From Chloroflexota bacterium (GTDB lineage Bacteria; Chloroflexota; UBA11872), in the NCBI GenBank assembly GCA_022821905.1, contig JAJECS010000024.1:248001-312000 (forward strand): DNA of 64,000 nucleotides, written 5' to 3'. Positions 18,190 to 27,385 of this stretch are shown here, in pieces (position 1 is the first letter of the stretch; each line of letters starts with the position of its first letter). The notes below the pieces were generated by a model. That model made no database searches. It was given only the letters and a program-made list of their open reading frames with translations, and was not told the DNA's origin. Both the position numbers and the translations under genes were made by a program.

Positions 18190-19448
18190 CTTTTGAATTC
18201 CGCGAACTGATTCTCCCCGCACTCCGAGGTGTAATGGGTGACTGGATCTACTACTCGTGCCTAATGGACATGAAGACTCTTGCCAATAGAGTCCACTATG
18301 CTGGCACTCTCCATAAACATGATGGCCTGTCCACAATGATTCAGCGTCATCTGGACGATAAACGGCGCACCACAATATCCGACTACATTCGCGATCAACC
18401 CCAGCGATTCTTTAACTCCCTTGTCTTAGCAACATATGGAGGCGATCCAAGCTGGATATCTCTAGCCGGAATCAATAATCCTTCCGACGAACTTATCCTT
18501 GAGAGCGCCTCTCCAGAGACGATAAGCTCCATTGGATTCCTCATTCTACGGGGAAACGAAAAGCTCTTTGCAGTCGACGGCCAGCATCGTTTAGCGGGAA
18601 TAAAGAAAGCCGTCGAGGACCACTTAGACCAAGATCCTTACGACGAGGTTGCAGTTATAGTGGTGGCTCACAGGCAGGATTCCGAGGGCCTTGAGCGAAC
18701 CAGAAGGCTCTTCACTACGTTGAACAAGACAGCGCGTCCGGTTTCTAAGGGAGATATTATTGCATTAGACGAGGACGATGTAATGGCCATTTGCGTCCGC
18801 AGACTTGTGGACACTAGCGAGCTGTTCGCAGGACCACGCCTTGCATTTGTAGCAGGTAACAATATGCCTGCTTCAAACAAGAAGAGCATGACAACTATTG
18901 GGAATCTCTACGATGTATTATCGATCCTATTCACCAAATGCCAGTGGTGCCTAAGGAAGCCGAAGGCGTCATTGCAGCGAATCAGACCCGAGGAGAAGGA
19001 AATCGACGAGTACTTCCGATATTCGGTGTCATTTTTCGATGCTCTTCGGTCAGAATTCCATGAAATCAGGGAGTTTGTTGAGTCAGGCAACAGCGAATGT
19101 GTAGTAGAGGAATACAGAGGGAGGCATGGCGGCAAAGTCTTATTCCGTCCACTGGGCCTAGAGCTATTTGCGACGGTGACGGCGAGACTTACGGAAGACA
19201 TGGATCTAGAGCGTGCTGTACGCGCGGTAGCGCATCTCCCCAGAAATCTACACGAACAGCCGTTTGAAGGCGTATTGTGGAGCTCGAAAAGGAATACCAT
19301 AATAGGCGGTAACAAGGTTCTTTTGCGAGAGCTACTCTGCTATATGCTCAATAAGAACAGCGAGAGATTCCCGGAGAATGTCCTCCTGGAAGAATACCGC
19401 AGGGCTACGGGGGTTGATTCTATCAAGCTCCCGGGACGTGTACTGTAA
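18186..19448 (+). CDS. DndB-like DGQHR-domain protein
   Basis: 420 aa. The hallmark motif LFAVDGQHRLAGIKKAV lies near residues 121-137, followed by the conserved ERTRRLFTTLNKTARPVSKGDIIALDEDD. This is the DGQHR domain of DndB, which in dnd systems represses transcription of the modification genes and is not needed for sulfur insertion itself. The C-terminal ~200 residues are less conserved. The gene overlaps the GIY-YIG gene and lies 8 kb left of the sulfur-modification core. Being AT-rich and paired with a nuclease-like gene, it may be an effector/sensor unit rather than a plain repressor. The DGQHR call is firm; the role is inferred. Confidence 0.8.
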   Translation: MTFEFRELILPALRGVMGDWIYYSCLMDMKTLANRVHYAGTLHKHDGLSTMIQRHLDDKRRTTISDYIRDQPQRFFNSLVLATYGGDPSWISLAGINNPSDELILESASPETISSIGFLILRGNEKLFAVDGQHRLAGIKKAVEDHLDQDPYDEVAVIVVAHRQDSEGLERTRRLFTTLNKTARPVSKGDIIALDEDDVMAICVRRLVDTSELFAGPRLAFVAGNNMPASNKKSMTTIGNLYDVLSILFTKCQWCLRKPKASLQRIRPEEKEIDEYFRYSVSFFDALRSEFHEIREFVESGNSECVVEEYRGRHGGKVLFRPLGLELFATVTARLTEDMDLERAVRAVAHLPRNLHEQPFEGVLWSSKRNTIIGGNKVLLRELLCYMLNKNSERFPENVLLEEYRRATGVDSIKLPGRVL

Positions 19449-19887
19449 GTTGGGCCTGCGATCGCACCCATGAGCGGTGGCGATTCACAACAGGCGAGGA
19501 TCATTCAGGGCTGGATGCGAGCGGTGGAGAAACTCCCACGAGCCGGCCGGGCACAAAGGTTGCCTTACAGGAGTTTGGCTTTGGGCATTGCAGTCTCGAC
19601 TAGAGGGAAGCGCCCGGTTTGGCAGGCCGTGAATCGATCGTCCTTGAGTTCGTCGTCACAAAGGAGCCGAATTGGCCGGCACGTCTGCCCCAAGAGCGCT
19701 CCACGGGTGTTTACGGTCACGGACAATGTGTGAGACCGCGCCGGTGAGACCGTGGGGTGATATTCGCTGTTTGCGGAGCGAGCGCGAGCTTCCGCCCGTG
19801 AGCTATTGGTGCGTAGAGCTCGGGTCGTTTACGTAGAATCTTGGGGTGGTAGCCATTCTCGCTGAGACCCGTGGACGGTAGGGACCA
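19449..19887. other. 440-bp region without a supported gene
   Basis: A small ORF (19470-19733) has no protein-like features. This stretch probably holds the promoter of the PLD-helicase operon, but no clear -35/-10 pair was identified. Confidence 0.5.
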
Positions 19888-22059
19888 ATGACCGGCGGGT
19901 TACCCGCTGCAATGGCAGACGTACACCCAGTCTACGAGATTCCAGATGACGACCTGATCGGTGACGTGCTTGTTCCAGCCATGTCAATTGCCGACGAGGT
20001 CTTGGTTGCTTCTGGGTACTTTAGCTCCCGCTGTTTGGCCCAAGTTGCACCCGGACTCGCTGACTTCATTGAACGCCGTGATGCTCCCGTCAAGCTCCTC
20101 ATCAGCCCTGAGATCAGTGCCGAGGACCGCGAGGCGATCGAGAGAGGAGTTACGACTAGGCAAGAACTCGTAGACCGGCTAGCCATGGAGCTCTTTGGCG
20201 ATGGAGGGATTTCAGAGTCAGCGCTAATCGAGCACACTCGCCAGTGCTTTGCGTATCTCATCGCTGCGCAGCGTCTTGAGTTACGTTTCGTCCTCATGAA
20301 TCATGGGATGTATCACAAGAAGCAGTGGTTGATCCGCGAGGGCGATGATTGGATGGTCGTTCATGGTTCGGGCAACGCCACTTCGCGTGGGCTGCTAGTG
20401 AATGGCGAGCAGATGACTGTCGACAGGATGTGGTGCGATGGTCCAGTGGCTAGGCGCCGAGTTGAGAAGCTCGTCGAGCAGTGGGAGAGACAGTGGCTCA
20501 ACAAGCATCCGCGTTCACTTACACTGAAGGTCTCTGAAGGTCTACGATTCGCTGGCCGGCGTTCGAGACCGGGCCAGGCTCCCACCGTTGAAGACTTCTG
20601 GGAAGCATGGCGACGCGATCACACTGCCGGCCTTGAACCTGAACTACCCGAGGGTGCCCGGCCCCCTAGGCGGAGGTTGCTTGAAGTGCCGGCCGGCCTA
20701 GAGTGGCGGACGGGACAATACACCCATCAGGGCGCAGCTGTAGACTCATTCTCGCGCGCCCACGGCCGCGGCATCCTGGCAATTGCGACCGGTGGTGGCA
20801 AGACTCGAACTGCGCTCATCGCTTGCGTTGAAGCCCAACAGCGGCACGCCGGTCCAATGCTCGTCATCGTGTTGGTTCCGTCTAGGCCACTCATGTTGCA
20901 ATGGGCAGACGATAGCCGTGACTTTGGTCTTGCACCGATGCTACCGAGCACTGCTGACCACTCCGAGCGCCGACGGCTGCTGCTGGAATGCGAGGCCGCT
21001 TTGGGATTGGGCAGTCCGCGCACTGAAGTCATGGTCGTGACGAACAGCCTGTTTGCCCAAGACGCTGACATTAGGGGGTTACTCAGCCGTTTGTCTCCGA
21101 ACATTCAGGTGTTTCTCATCGGAGACGAAATGCACAACCTCGGTGCGCCACGGATCTTTGCGGCCCTGCCCCAACGTGCCGATCTTCGGCTTGGCCTCTC
21201 CGCAACGCCTGTTAGGCAGTATGATCCGGATGGCACGGACAAGCTCTTTGACTACTTCGGACCACCCGTCTTTGAATTCGGACTCGGCGATGCGATTCGA
21301 GCAGGCTGTCTCACTCCGTATGAGTACCACCTTCACGAGGTCACGATGTCCGATGATGAGTTCGACAAGTGGACCGAACTCACCGAGGAGTTGCGCAAGG
21401 CGGGCTATACGGTAGACGACGATGGTCGATCAGTTGTACCCACTGCGAAGGCGGAGCGCCTCCTTCGAGACCGCCGATCTGTTATTGAGCAGGCGTCGTC
21501 GAAGATCGAGAAACTCCAAGAGATCTTCAAGCGAATGGGAGCTCCGAGCATCCATCGCTGTCTCGTGTATACCTCGGCAAAGCGGCCAATGCTCGGTCAG
21601 CCCCGGCAGATCGAACAAGTGAACGAGATGCTCTCCGAGCTCGGAATCGTCAGCCACCAATTCACGAGCGCCGAGACTGCGTACCGAGATTCTGCACATT
21701 GGCTCGAGTCCTTCGGGCGCGGTGACTATCAAGTGCTCACTGCCATGAAGGTCCTGGACGAAGGAATTGACATACCGCACACAGATACTGCCTTCCTGCT
21801 GGCGTCGAGTGCGGTTGAGCGCGAGTGGGTTCAGCGCCGCGGTCGCATTCTGCGCAGGGCACCTGGCAAGACGCTCGCCCGGTTGCACGACTTCATCGTC
21901 GTTCCTCCCGATACCGCTGCGCCGCTGAGTGCATCGATTCTGAGGGCCGAACTGCGGCGCGCAGAGGAGTTCGCTGGCCTCGCCGTCAATGAGTGGGATG
22001 ATGGTGGGCCTCGAAGTGTCATGTCACAGTACGAGCCTCTCGCGTGGGCGTGGAGTTGA
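19888..22059 (+). CDS. Phospholipase-D-like nuclease fused to a DEAD/DEAH (SF2) helicase
   Basis: 723 aa. The N-terminal ~200 residues match the PLD fold: LVASGYFSSRCL, MYHKKQW (the H-x-K of an HKD motif) and VHGSGNATSRGLL. The SF2 helicase core follows: Q-motif region RTGQYTHQGAAVDSF, Walker A IATGGGKTRTAL near 300, DEMH box near 412, LGLSATPVR, motif IV/V ALTAMKVLDEGIDIP and motif VI QRRGRILRRAPGK near 675. Such fusions cut or unwind foreign DNA in several defence systems, including restriction arms of phosphorothioation systems. It opens an operon with three tightly packed downstream genes. Only one clear HKD half-site is visible, so dimerisation or a translocation-coupled role is possible. 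Confidence 0.85.
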   Translation: MTGGLPAAMADVHPVYEIPDDDLIGDVLVPAMSIADEVLVASGYFSSRCLAQVAPGLADFIERRDAPVKLLISPEISAEDREAIERGVTTRQELVDRLAMELFGDGGISESALIEHTRQCFAYLIAAQRLELRFVLMNHGMYHKKQWLIREGDDWMVVHGSGNATSRGLLVNGEQMTVDRMWCDGPVARRRVEKLVEQWERQWLNKHPRSLTLKVSEGLRFAGRRSRPGQAPTVEDFWEAWRRDHTAGLEPELPEGARPPRRRLLEVPAGLEWRTGQYTHQGAAVDSFSRAHGRGILAIATGGGKTRTALIACVEAQQRHAGPMLVIVLVPSRPLMLQWADDSRDFGLAPMLPSTADHSERRRLLLECEAALGLGSPRTEVMVVTNSLFAQDADIRGLLSRLSPNIQVFLIGDEMHNLGAPRIFAALPQRADLRLGLSATPVRQYDPDGTDKLFDYFGPPVFEFGLGDAIRAGCLTPYEYHLHEVTMSDDEFDKWTELTEELRKAGYTVDDDGRSVVPTAKAERLLRDRRSVIEQASSKIEKLQEIFKRMGAPSIHRCLVYTSAKRPMLGQPRQIEQVNEMLSELGIVSHQFTSAETAYRDSAHWLESFGRGDYQVLTAMKVLDEGIDIPHTDTAFLLASSAVEREWVQRRGRILRRAPGKTLARLHDFIVVPPDTAAPLSASILRAELRRAEEFAGLAVNEWDDGGPRSVMSQYEPLAWAWS

Positions 22060-22062
22060 CAC

Positions 22063-22284
22063 ATGGTTATGCTTTCGGAACGCCGGATCGCAGAGGTGGT
22101 CGGCGAACGGGTGGTGCTCCTTTGGGAGCGGGGCCCTGGGTATCGCAATGGTCTGACTGCGGCCCTCGTTGAGATCGTGAGCGCACAGGACGAAGGATTC
22201 TCGGACCGCCATAGGAGAGAGCGAGTCAAACGCATCATTGAGCGCCTCGGGGCGCAATTGCCGGTTCAGCAAGGGGACAGCTAG
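22063..22284 (+). CDS. Small protein between helicase and DndD-like ATPase
   Basis: 73 aa, starting 3 bp after the helicase stop and ending with a TAG that overlaps the GTG of the next gene by one base, so it is surely co-translated. The sequence (MLSERRIAEVVGERVVLLWE..RHRRERVKRIIERLGAQL) is helical and basic at the C-terminus, compatible with a small DNA- or protein-binding adaptor. Small genes at this position are common in dnd-like operons, but I cannot match a family. Confidence 0.6.
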   Translation: MVMLSERRIAEVVGERVVLLWERGPGYRNGLTAALVEIVSAQDEGFSDRHRRERVKRIIERLGAQLPVQQGDS

Positions 22285-24452
22285 TGCGTCTCATTCGCGC
22301 CCGCGTCCGGAACTTCAAGTTGTTAGAGGACGTCGAGCTTGAGTTCTCGACGAAGAGAAACCAGCCACTAACGGTGATCCGGGCCGAGAACGGATCCGGC
22401 AAGACATCTCTTCTGTACGCATTTCAATGGGCCTTTCACGGCGCGTCCGGTTTGCCAGCCATGGCGAGAGACCTGCGGCTCACCTCCACGGCGACGCCAT
22501 TTGGTCAGGCGACCACCGTGTCAGTCACGATTGAGTTTCAAATCACGGATCACCTCGGCAACTCCGCGCGCTATCGCCTCATTCGCTCAATTGTCGAAAC
22601 TCCTACCGCAGAAGACGCGTTCGATCGTCAGCCAGAACAGATTCGCCTCCTCCGGATCACTGCAAAGGGTGAGGATCCGGTCGCGTCTGCTGACGCAACG
22701 ATCAGAGCTTGGCTCCCCGACGAATTGCGCGATGTCTTCTTTACCGACGGCGACTCTGTGCAGACATTCATCTCGGGACAGATTGGCGCCCGGCAGCGCC
22801 AGAGTCGTGTGCAAGACGCCATACGAGACTTGCTCGGCATCGATAGATTTAGGACGGCAGCAAGCGATATTGAGGCGGCCTATCGCAGCCTCCGCGCTGA
22901 GGCAGCGAAGTCAGGTGGGCGCAATACGTCCAATCTCGAGTCAATGCTCGAGGAGGCAGTTAGGCAGATCGACCTAGCGGTTGCGGACCTCGCCAAACTG
23001 CGCGAGCGCCAAGCGAATATGGCCGAACAGCGCGCTAGGTGGGACAGGGAACTTCGGGGGATGAGGGGCATTGGCGAGCTCGACGAGATTAATTCGCGAA
23101 TCGAGCGAGCCGAGAAGGAGCGGGACAGGCTGGAGCGCGAGCGTTCAGCAGCACTTGTTCGAATGCGTGATTCACTGAAGTCCGAGGACTACTCATGGGA
23201 GTTCATGAACGTGAAGTTGCGTAGCGGCGTTGGTGTGCTAGCCGACCTCGCCGATCGCCGCATCATTCCGGGAGCATCGGTTGAAGTGCTGGCAGACCGG
23301 CTCGAACTCGGCGAGTGCATCTGCGGCGCGTCGCTTGAGCCGAGATCCGAGCACCGTGAGCACGTCGAGCGCCTCTTGGAGGAGCAACGAGGCGTTTCAG
23401 AAAGCCTACAACGACTCACCGAACTCTCTCACCTCGCCCGACGAGCCGACGCTGAGGAACAGCGGAGGAGGGAGTCCAGCCGAGCCTTCCCACACACCGC
23501 TGCCCAGCTGCGCCAAGAGTTCACCGAGGCTTCGGACGGTCTTCGCGCGAAGGCGCTCGAACTCGAGCAGCTGAAGTTGCTCCGCGGCAGTATCGATGAA
23601 CGGCTTGTGCGAGACTTGACCTCGCGGATTGAAGGTGTCGACGCCAAGATTGCGCAGGCACATCAGGAGATCGGAGCCAAGGAAGTCGAACTCGAATTGG
23701 CGCGCGAGCGACAAACTGTGCAGGAAGAAGCACTGGACGCCGCACAAAAGGAAGCCAGAGTCTCCAAAGAGGTTGCACTCAAGCGTGACGTGGCCCAGGA
23801 TTTGACGAATCTTGCTGCAGATGTCTTGCGAGTACTCGAAGGTGACTATGTCAGGCGCGTATCGGAGCGGATGAACAGCCTCTTCATGGAGATCGTTGGC
23901 ACGCCCGACGATCCCTTACGTAGGGACTTCGGCTCCGAGCTCTTCGCTAGGGTCCACATTGACGGCGCTTTCAACATTTGCATCGACACCTTCGACGGGA
24001 GACGACTCGATCCAGACTTCGAACTGAACGGCGCATCAAAGCGCGCCCTTACACTCTCGTTCATCTGGTCCCTAATGGAAGTCTCAGGGGCGACCGCACC
24101 CCGTATGATCGACACCCCGCTTGGAATGGTTTCAGGCGGCGTAAAGCTCCGGATGCTGGATGCAATCACTACTCCTCCGGCGGACACCCTCCCAGAATTT
24201 CAGGTTATTCTCTTCCTCACTCGCGCGGAACTGCGTGACGCAGAGAACCTAATTGACGGCCGAGCCGGTGCCATCATGACGCTGTCGTGCTCCGAACACT
24301 ACCCGATTGACCTAGTCCATTCTTGGGGCAGTGACTATCCAGTCTCACGCATCTGCTCGTGCGATCACCGCCAATCGTGCCGCATGTGCGCGCGACACTA
24401 TGACGGACTTCACGGCGTGGTATTTCAGAATACTGCGGGGATACTGAAATGA
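22284..24452 (+). CDS. DndD-like SMC/Rad50-type ATPase
   Basis: 722 aa from a GTG. Walker A is at residues 34-43 (AENGSGKTSLLYAFQWAFHG). Long coiled-coil stretches run at about 205-300 and 390-560. A zinc-hook-like CICGASL sits in the middle. The C-terminal ABC-signature and Walker B region reads NGASKRALTLSFIWSL..APRMIDTPLGMVSGG. This is the architecture of DndD, the ATPase that in dnd systems provides energy or nicking for sulfur insertion. The last ~50 residues are unusual, with a cysteine-rich end (CSCDHRQSCRMCARH) that probably binds zinc. It overlaps the 141-aa gene by 4 bp. Because an SspABCD-type core is encoded nearby, this protein may belong to a restriction arm rather than to modification. 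Confidence 0.82.
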   Translation: MRLIRARVRNFKLLEDVELEFSTKRNQPLTVIRAENGSGKTSLLYAFQWAFHGASGLPAMARDLRLTSTATPFGQATTVSVTIEFQITDHLGNSARYRLIRSIVETPTAEDAFDRQPEQIRLLRITAKGEDPVASADATIRAWLPDELRDVFFTDGDSVQTFISGQIGARQRQSRVQDAIRDLLGIDRFRTAASDIEAAYRSLRAEAAKSGGRNTSNLESMLEEAVRQIDLAVADLAKLRERQANMAEQRARWDRELRGMRGIGELDEINSRIERAEKERDRLERERSAALVRMRDSLKSEDYSWEFMNVKLRSGVGVLADLADRRIIPGASVEVLADRLELGECICGASLEPRSEHREHVERLLEEQRGVSESLQRLTELSHLARRADAEEQRRRESSRAFPHTAAQLRQEFTEASDGLRAKALELEQLKLLRGSIDERLVRDLTSRIEGVDAKIAQAHQEIGAKEVELELARERQTVQEEALDAAQKEARVSKEVALKRDVAQDLTNLAADVLRVLEGDYVRRVSERMNSLFMEIVGTPDDPLRRDFGSELFARVHIDGAFNICIDTFDGRRLDPDFELNGASKRALTLSFIWSLMEVSGATAPRMIDTPLGMVSGGVKLRMLDAITTPPADTLPEFQVILFLTRAELRDAENLIDGRAGAIMTLSCSEHYPIDLVHSWGSDYPVSRICSCDHRQSCRMCARHYDGLHGVVFQNTAGILK

Positions 24453-24874
24453 CAAATGTCGCAAACCAGTACGCCAATCAGGATCTCTTCATCGCTCGAC
24501 CATTTTGGGAACAGCTTAGAGGTTTCGTGTCTCGTGCTGACCAGGATGGTCTTCCATTCTTACGACAGGTTGATGCATGGTGGGCTGCGATGGCAATAGG
24601 AGTACAGCACGGGGAGCGGGCAAAGCTACCCTCGGATTTGGTCAAGTTCAATGACGGAGGAATCCTAAACTCCGATCCCTGGCGAATTACGCACTTGGAA
24701 CTTCTTGCCCTTTCCGAGGGTGGGCCGGAGATGCTTGACAAGCCGGCAGAAGTGATCCGGATGGCTTCCGAATATGCAAATGCCGGATTCCCAGAACTTC
24801 TGGCTAATCTCATTGGACAGCCCGAGCCGACACTAAACTTAATACTGAGACTTGATGATCTCAAGCATTCGTAG
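24449..24874 (+). CDS. Uncharacterised 141-aa protein translationally coupled to the DndD-like gene
   Basis: The ATG overlaps the DndD-like stop (ATGA). I do not recognise a family. The protein is acidic to neutral, all-helical by eye, with PFWEQLRGFVSRADQDGLPFLRQVDAWWAAMAIGVQHG and a C-terminal leucine-rich tail (LANLIGQPEPTLNLILRLDDL). It is not similar to DndE, which is short and basic. A fixed last position in the helicase-DndD operon suggests a structural or regulatory subunit of that complex. Confidence 0.55.
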   Translation: MTNVANQYANQDLFIARPFWEQLRGFVSRADQDGLPFLRQVDAWWAAMAIGVQHGERAKLPSDLVKFNDGGILNSDPWRITHLELLALSEGGPEMLDKPAEVIRMASEYANAGFPELLANLIGQPEPTLNLILRLDDLKHS

Positions 24875-24897
24875 ATTTCCTGACCTGGCAAGCTCGT

Positions 24898-27162
24898 CTA
24901 TCTCTGGGACACTACCTTCGCAAGATCGAGCAGAACGGACTCCAAATCCTGATCGACCTCCGGTATTGGCAAGAGCCCCGCTAGATCAGCATCTCCACGC
25001 TGCACTAGCACGCCGCGTACGTCAATCGGTGACGTGTCAATGGCAGTGGCGATGACTTTGAGGGAGTTATCGTGATCGACAGCTATTCCCGTTAGCAGCC
25101 GGATGGCCTCGGTAGCATCGTATCCGTCAAGCTCTCGAGGGATCCTTTCGACGCTCACGCAGCCCTGCGCTAAGTCAAAATCCAGGCGAACCCTCTCGCC
25201 CTCAATAGCTCCGGTTGCGGTCGCCATCACGCGTAGCGATCCTAGGATCGGGCCAGTAGCCGAAGTCATAGGCCAAGTGACGTTTAGCGCTCCGTCCACA
25301 TTCGAAAACGATCGAGGCCGGCCGGGGGCGAGACCAAGCGCGGCCGCGACAGGTCCGCTCAGCGGGCGGCCGCTGCCTCTTAGGAGTTCCGCGTCTGCGG
25401 GAACGACGAGGCTGATTTTCTTTGCCGTGGATCGGTATGCTCCCACGCACCTTTGGAACGTTCCGCCAACCTCGAATTGCTCGTCGTCTCTGCGCAGTCG
25501 AATGCGGTCTCCCTCAACCACGAACATCGGCGCAGTAGCGTAGGCGCGAATCGAGTTCTCCTTAACGCCGAACTGTTCTACCAGTTCGCGCACAACAAGA
25601 TCGATCTCGACTTGGCCTCCTGCGTTGTTTATGCGCTGGGCGATCTCGTCGGTGATGCCCGTGTATTCTTCCATCCCCCAAGCGCGTAACGCCCACTCAG
25701 TGCGATTTGTCCTAGCGAGCCGATCATCCTCGAAGAATCGCGCCCGCACACCTCTTACGTTGTGGCCCTCACCGACCATCGAGACAAGAGTGTCCGCATC
25801 TATTGGCTCACTCTCGGATGCGAGGAGTGCAACGCACTTGTCGACCACGCTGCCAGTCCACACCATCAAGAACTCGCCATTTCGGCGGAAGCGGCCCGAT
25901 TGATCCAACCAAGCGTCGTGGAACTCATGTCGCACACCGAACCTGGCAAGCCACCCGTAGGCGTAGTCGAGAGGGAGGAGACCACACTCATCAGCCATCG
26001 CCTCGAGGTCCGACCCCTCTGGGATATCAGCGTGCTCAAATACCATCCAACCGTGTCGCACACGATACGGCCCAGCTAGGCGGAGAATGATTGGGCGCAA
26101 CAGCCTGGCAGCCTCCAGGCCCGCCCCGTGCAGACTCTTCTCCAAAGCTAGGCAAGTATTCTCGCTAGTGGCTGGCGCTATCGCCCCTAGTGCCGACCGG
26201 AGGTCGGCTGCTCGCCAGTGGAGCAGACTGAATTCCCGTTGACTGAGTTGGTGGGAGATGCGCTCCTCTGCCTCTCCCTGCAACTGCCGCACGCGCTCGC
26301 GCGTGACGCCGAGTTCCTTCCCAACGACGGCGAGAGTTGCTCCGTCGATCATTCGACGGCGGTAGACCATAAGTTGACGCTCATCCATGCAGGCAATGAT
26401 TCGTTGAGCAAGGTCGTCAAGCGTCACGTTCAGCAAGACTGAATCAGCCAGCGCCGCCAAATTGATTTGGCTGCATTGACGCCACAGCTCAGCCAAGTCG
26501 GCTGGAAGCGATCCCGCATCCGAGTTTAAGTTGATGACATCTCGAAGTTCAGTGGCATCACGTTCCCGAGCGCCCCAAGCAGCCAGTGTGCGGAGACCTG
26601 CCACCATCTCCGTCACGCGGACATCCGATGCGTCGGAATCACGCGCCACGGCGATCCCTGGCGTCACCTGACTTGTTTCCAGATCGACATGCTGCAACTG
26701 CTCGTCGCACACTCCGCCTCCTTCAACCGGCGGCGGCCCGTCACCAGCATCACTTGCTGAAAAGACAGTGAGTGACTGCCCAATGCTGGCAATAACAATG
26801 TCCTTAGCGCTCCGCCAACCCACCCCGCGCAGCTCGAAGAGCCGCTCTGTTGTCAGGTCTGCCAGATCGCCCCAGGTGACGACGCCCGAGCGAACCAAGG
26901 CGTTGTAGCTGCGGGTTCGAAGCAAAGTGCTTGGGATTCGATTGGAATGCCACCGATTGAGTCCCGGCAGCATATCGCCGAACGGAATTCCCTGACGCTC
27001 CATAACCGTCCATGCCGTTGCGTGTGCAATTTCGCGAATCTCCTCGCCGCTTAGGCTGTCGAGTGCGGCGTCGGCTGGCAGTCGGGTCTTGGCGATATCT
27101 TCGCCGCGAATCCCTAATCGAAGGAGGAAATCTGCAACGAGCAGCATTCGCGTCACACACAC
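24898..27162 (-). CDS. Sigma-region-4 / RNA-polymerase alpha-CTD-like protein within the phosphorothioation locus
   Basis: 754 aa. Residues ~75-125 (LRTRSYNALVRSGVVTWGDLADLTTERLFELRGVGWRSAKDIVIASI) are the helix-hairpin-helix of the RNA polymerase alpha C-terminal domain. Residues ~260-305 (LMVYRRRMIDGATLAVVGKELGVTRERVRQLQGEAEERI) match sigma-70 region 4, including the VTRERVRQL recognition helix. A later part (RINNAGGQVEIDLVVRELVEQFGVKENSIRAYA) looks like another winged helix. Sigma-like proteins with this architecture exist but are not well characterised. It lies convergent to the DndD-like operon and 223 bp downstream of the desulfurase gene on the same strand. It could regulate the locus or sense phage transcription. 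The start is uncertain; ATG 27147 is an alternative to GTG 27162. Confidence 0.7.
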   Translation of the reverse strand: MCVTRMLLVADFLLRLGIRGEDIAKTRLPADAALDSLSGEEIREIAHATAWTVMERQGIPFGDMLPGLNRWHSNRIPSTLLRTRSYNALVRSGVVTWGDLADLTTERLFELRGVGWRSAKDIVIASIGQSLTVFSASDAGDGPPPVEGGGVCDEQLQHVDLETSQVTPGIAVARDSDASDVRVTEMVAGLRTLAAWGARERDATELRDVINLNSDAGSLPADLAELWRQCSQINLAALADSVLLNVTLDDLAQRIIACMDERQLMVYRRRMIDGATLAVVGKELGVTRERVRQLQGEAEERISHQLSQREFSLLHWRAADLRSALGAIAPATSENTCLALEKSLHGAGLEAARLLRPIILRLAGPYRVRHGWMVFEHADIPEGSDLEAMADECGLLPLDYAYGWLARFGVRHEFHDAWLDQSGRFRRNGEFLMVWTGSVVDKCVALLASESEPIDADTLVSMVGEGHNVRGVRARFFEDDRLARTNRTEWALRAWGMEEYTGITDEIAQRINNAGGQVEIDLVVRELVEQFGVKENSIRAYATAPMFVVEGDRIRLRRDDEQFEVGGTFQRCVGAYRSTAKKISLVVPADAELLRGSGRPLSGPVAAALGLAPGRPRSFSNVDGALNVTWPMTSATGPILGSLRVMATATGAIEGERVRLDFDLAQGCVSVERIPRELDGYDATEAIRLLTGIAVDHDNSLKVIATAIDTSPIDVRGVLVQRGDADLAGLLPIPEVDQDLESVLLDLAKVVSQR

Positions 27163-27385
27163 TCCCGATTCGCGTAATCTAATGTCGTCGCGACTCGTGG
27201 GACCCTGGGCTTGCCCCTACAACCCGGCCAATCTGATGGCCTGTGGGCATTGAAGTACCCGGCTAACCGATATCTCTCAGTTGAGGGCCGTGATCCGCCG
27301 AGCCTAGCAAAAGGACCATCTCAGCTCACCCAAGGGCGCTGCGTGCCTAGGGTGCCATCCGATCAGTCAATCGTTTAGGCGCGAA

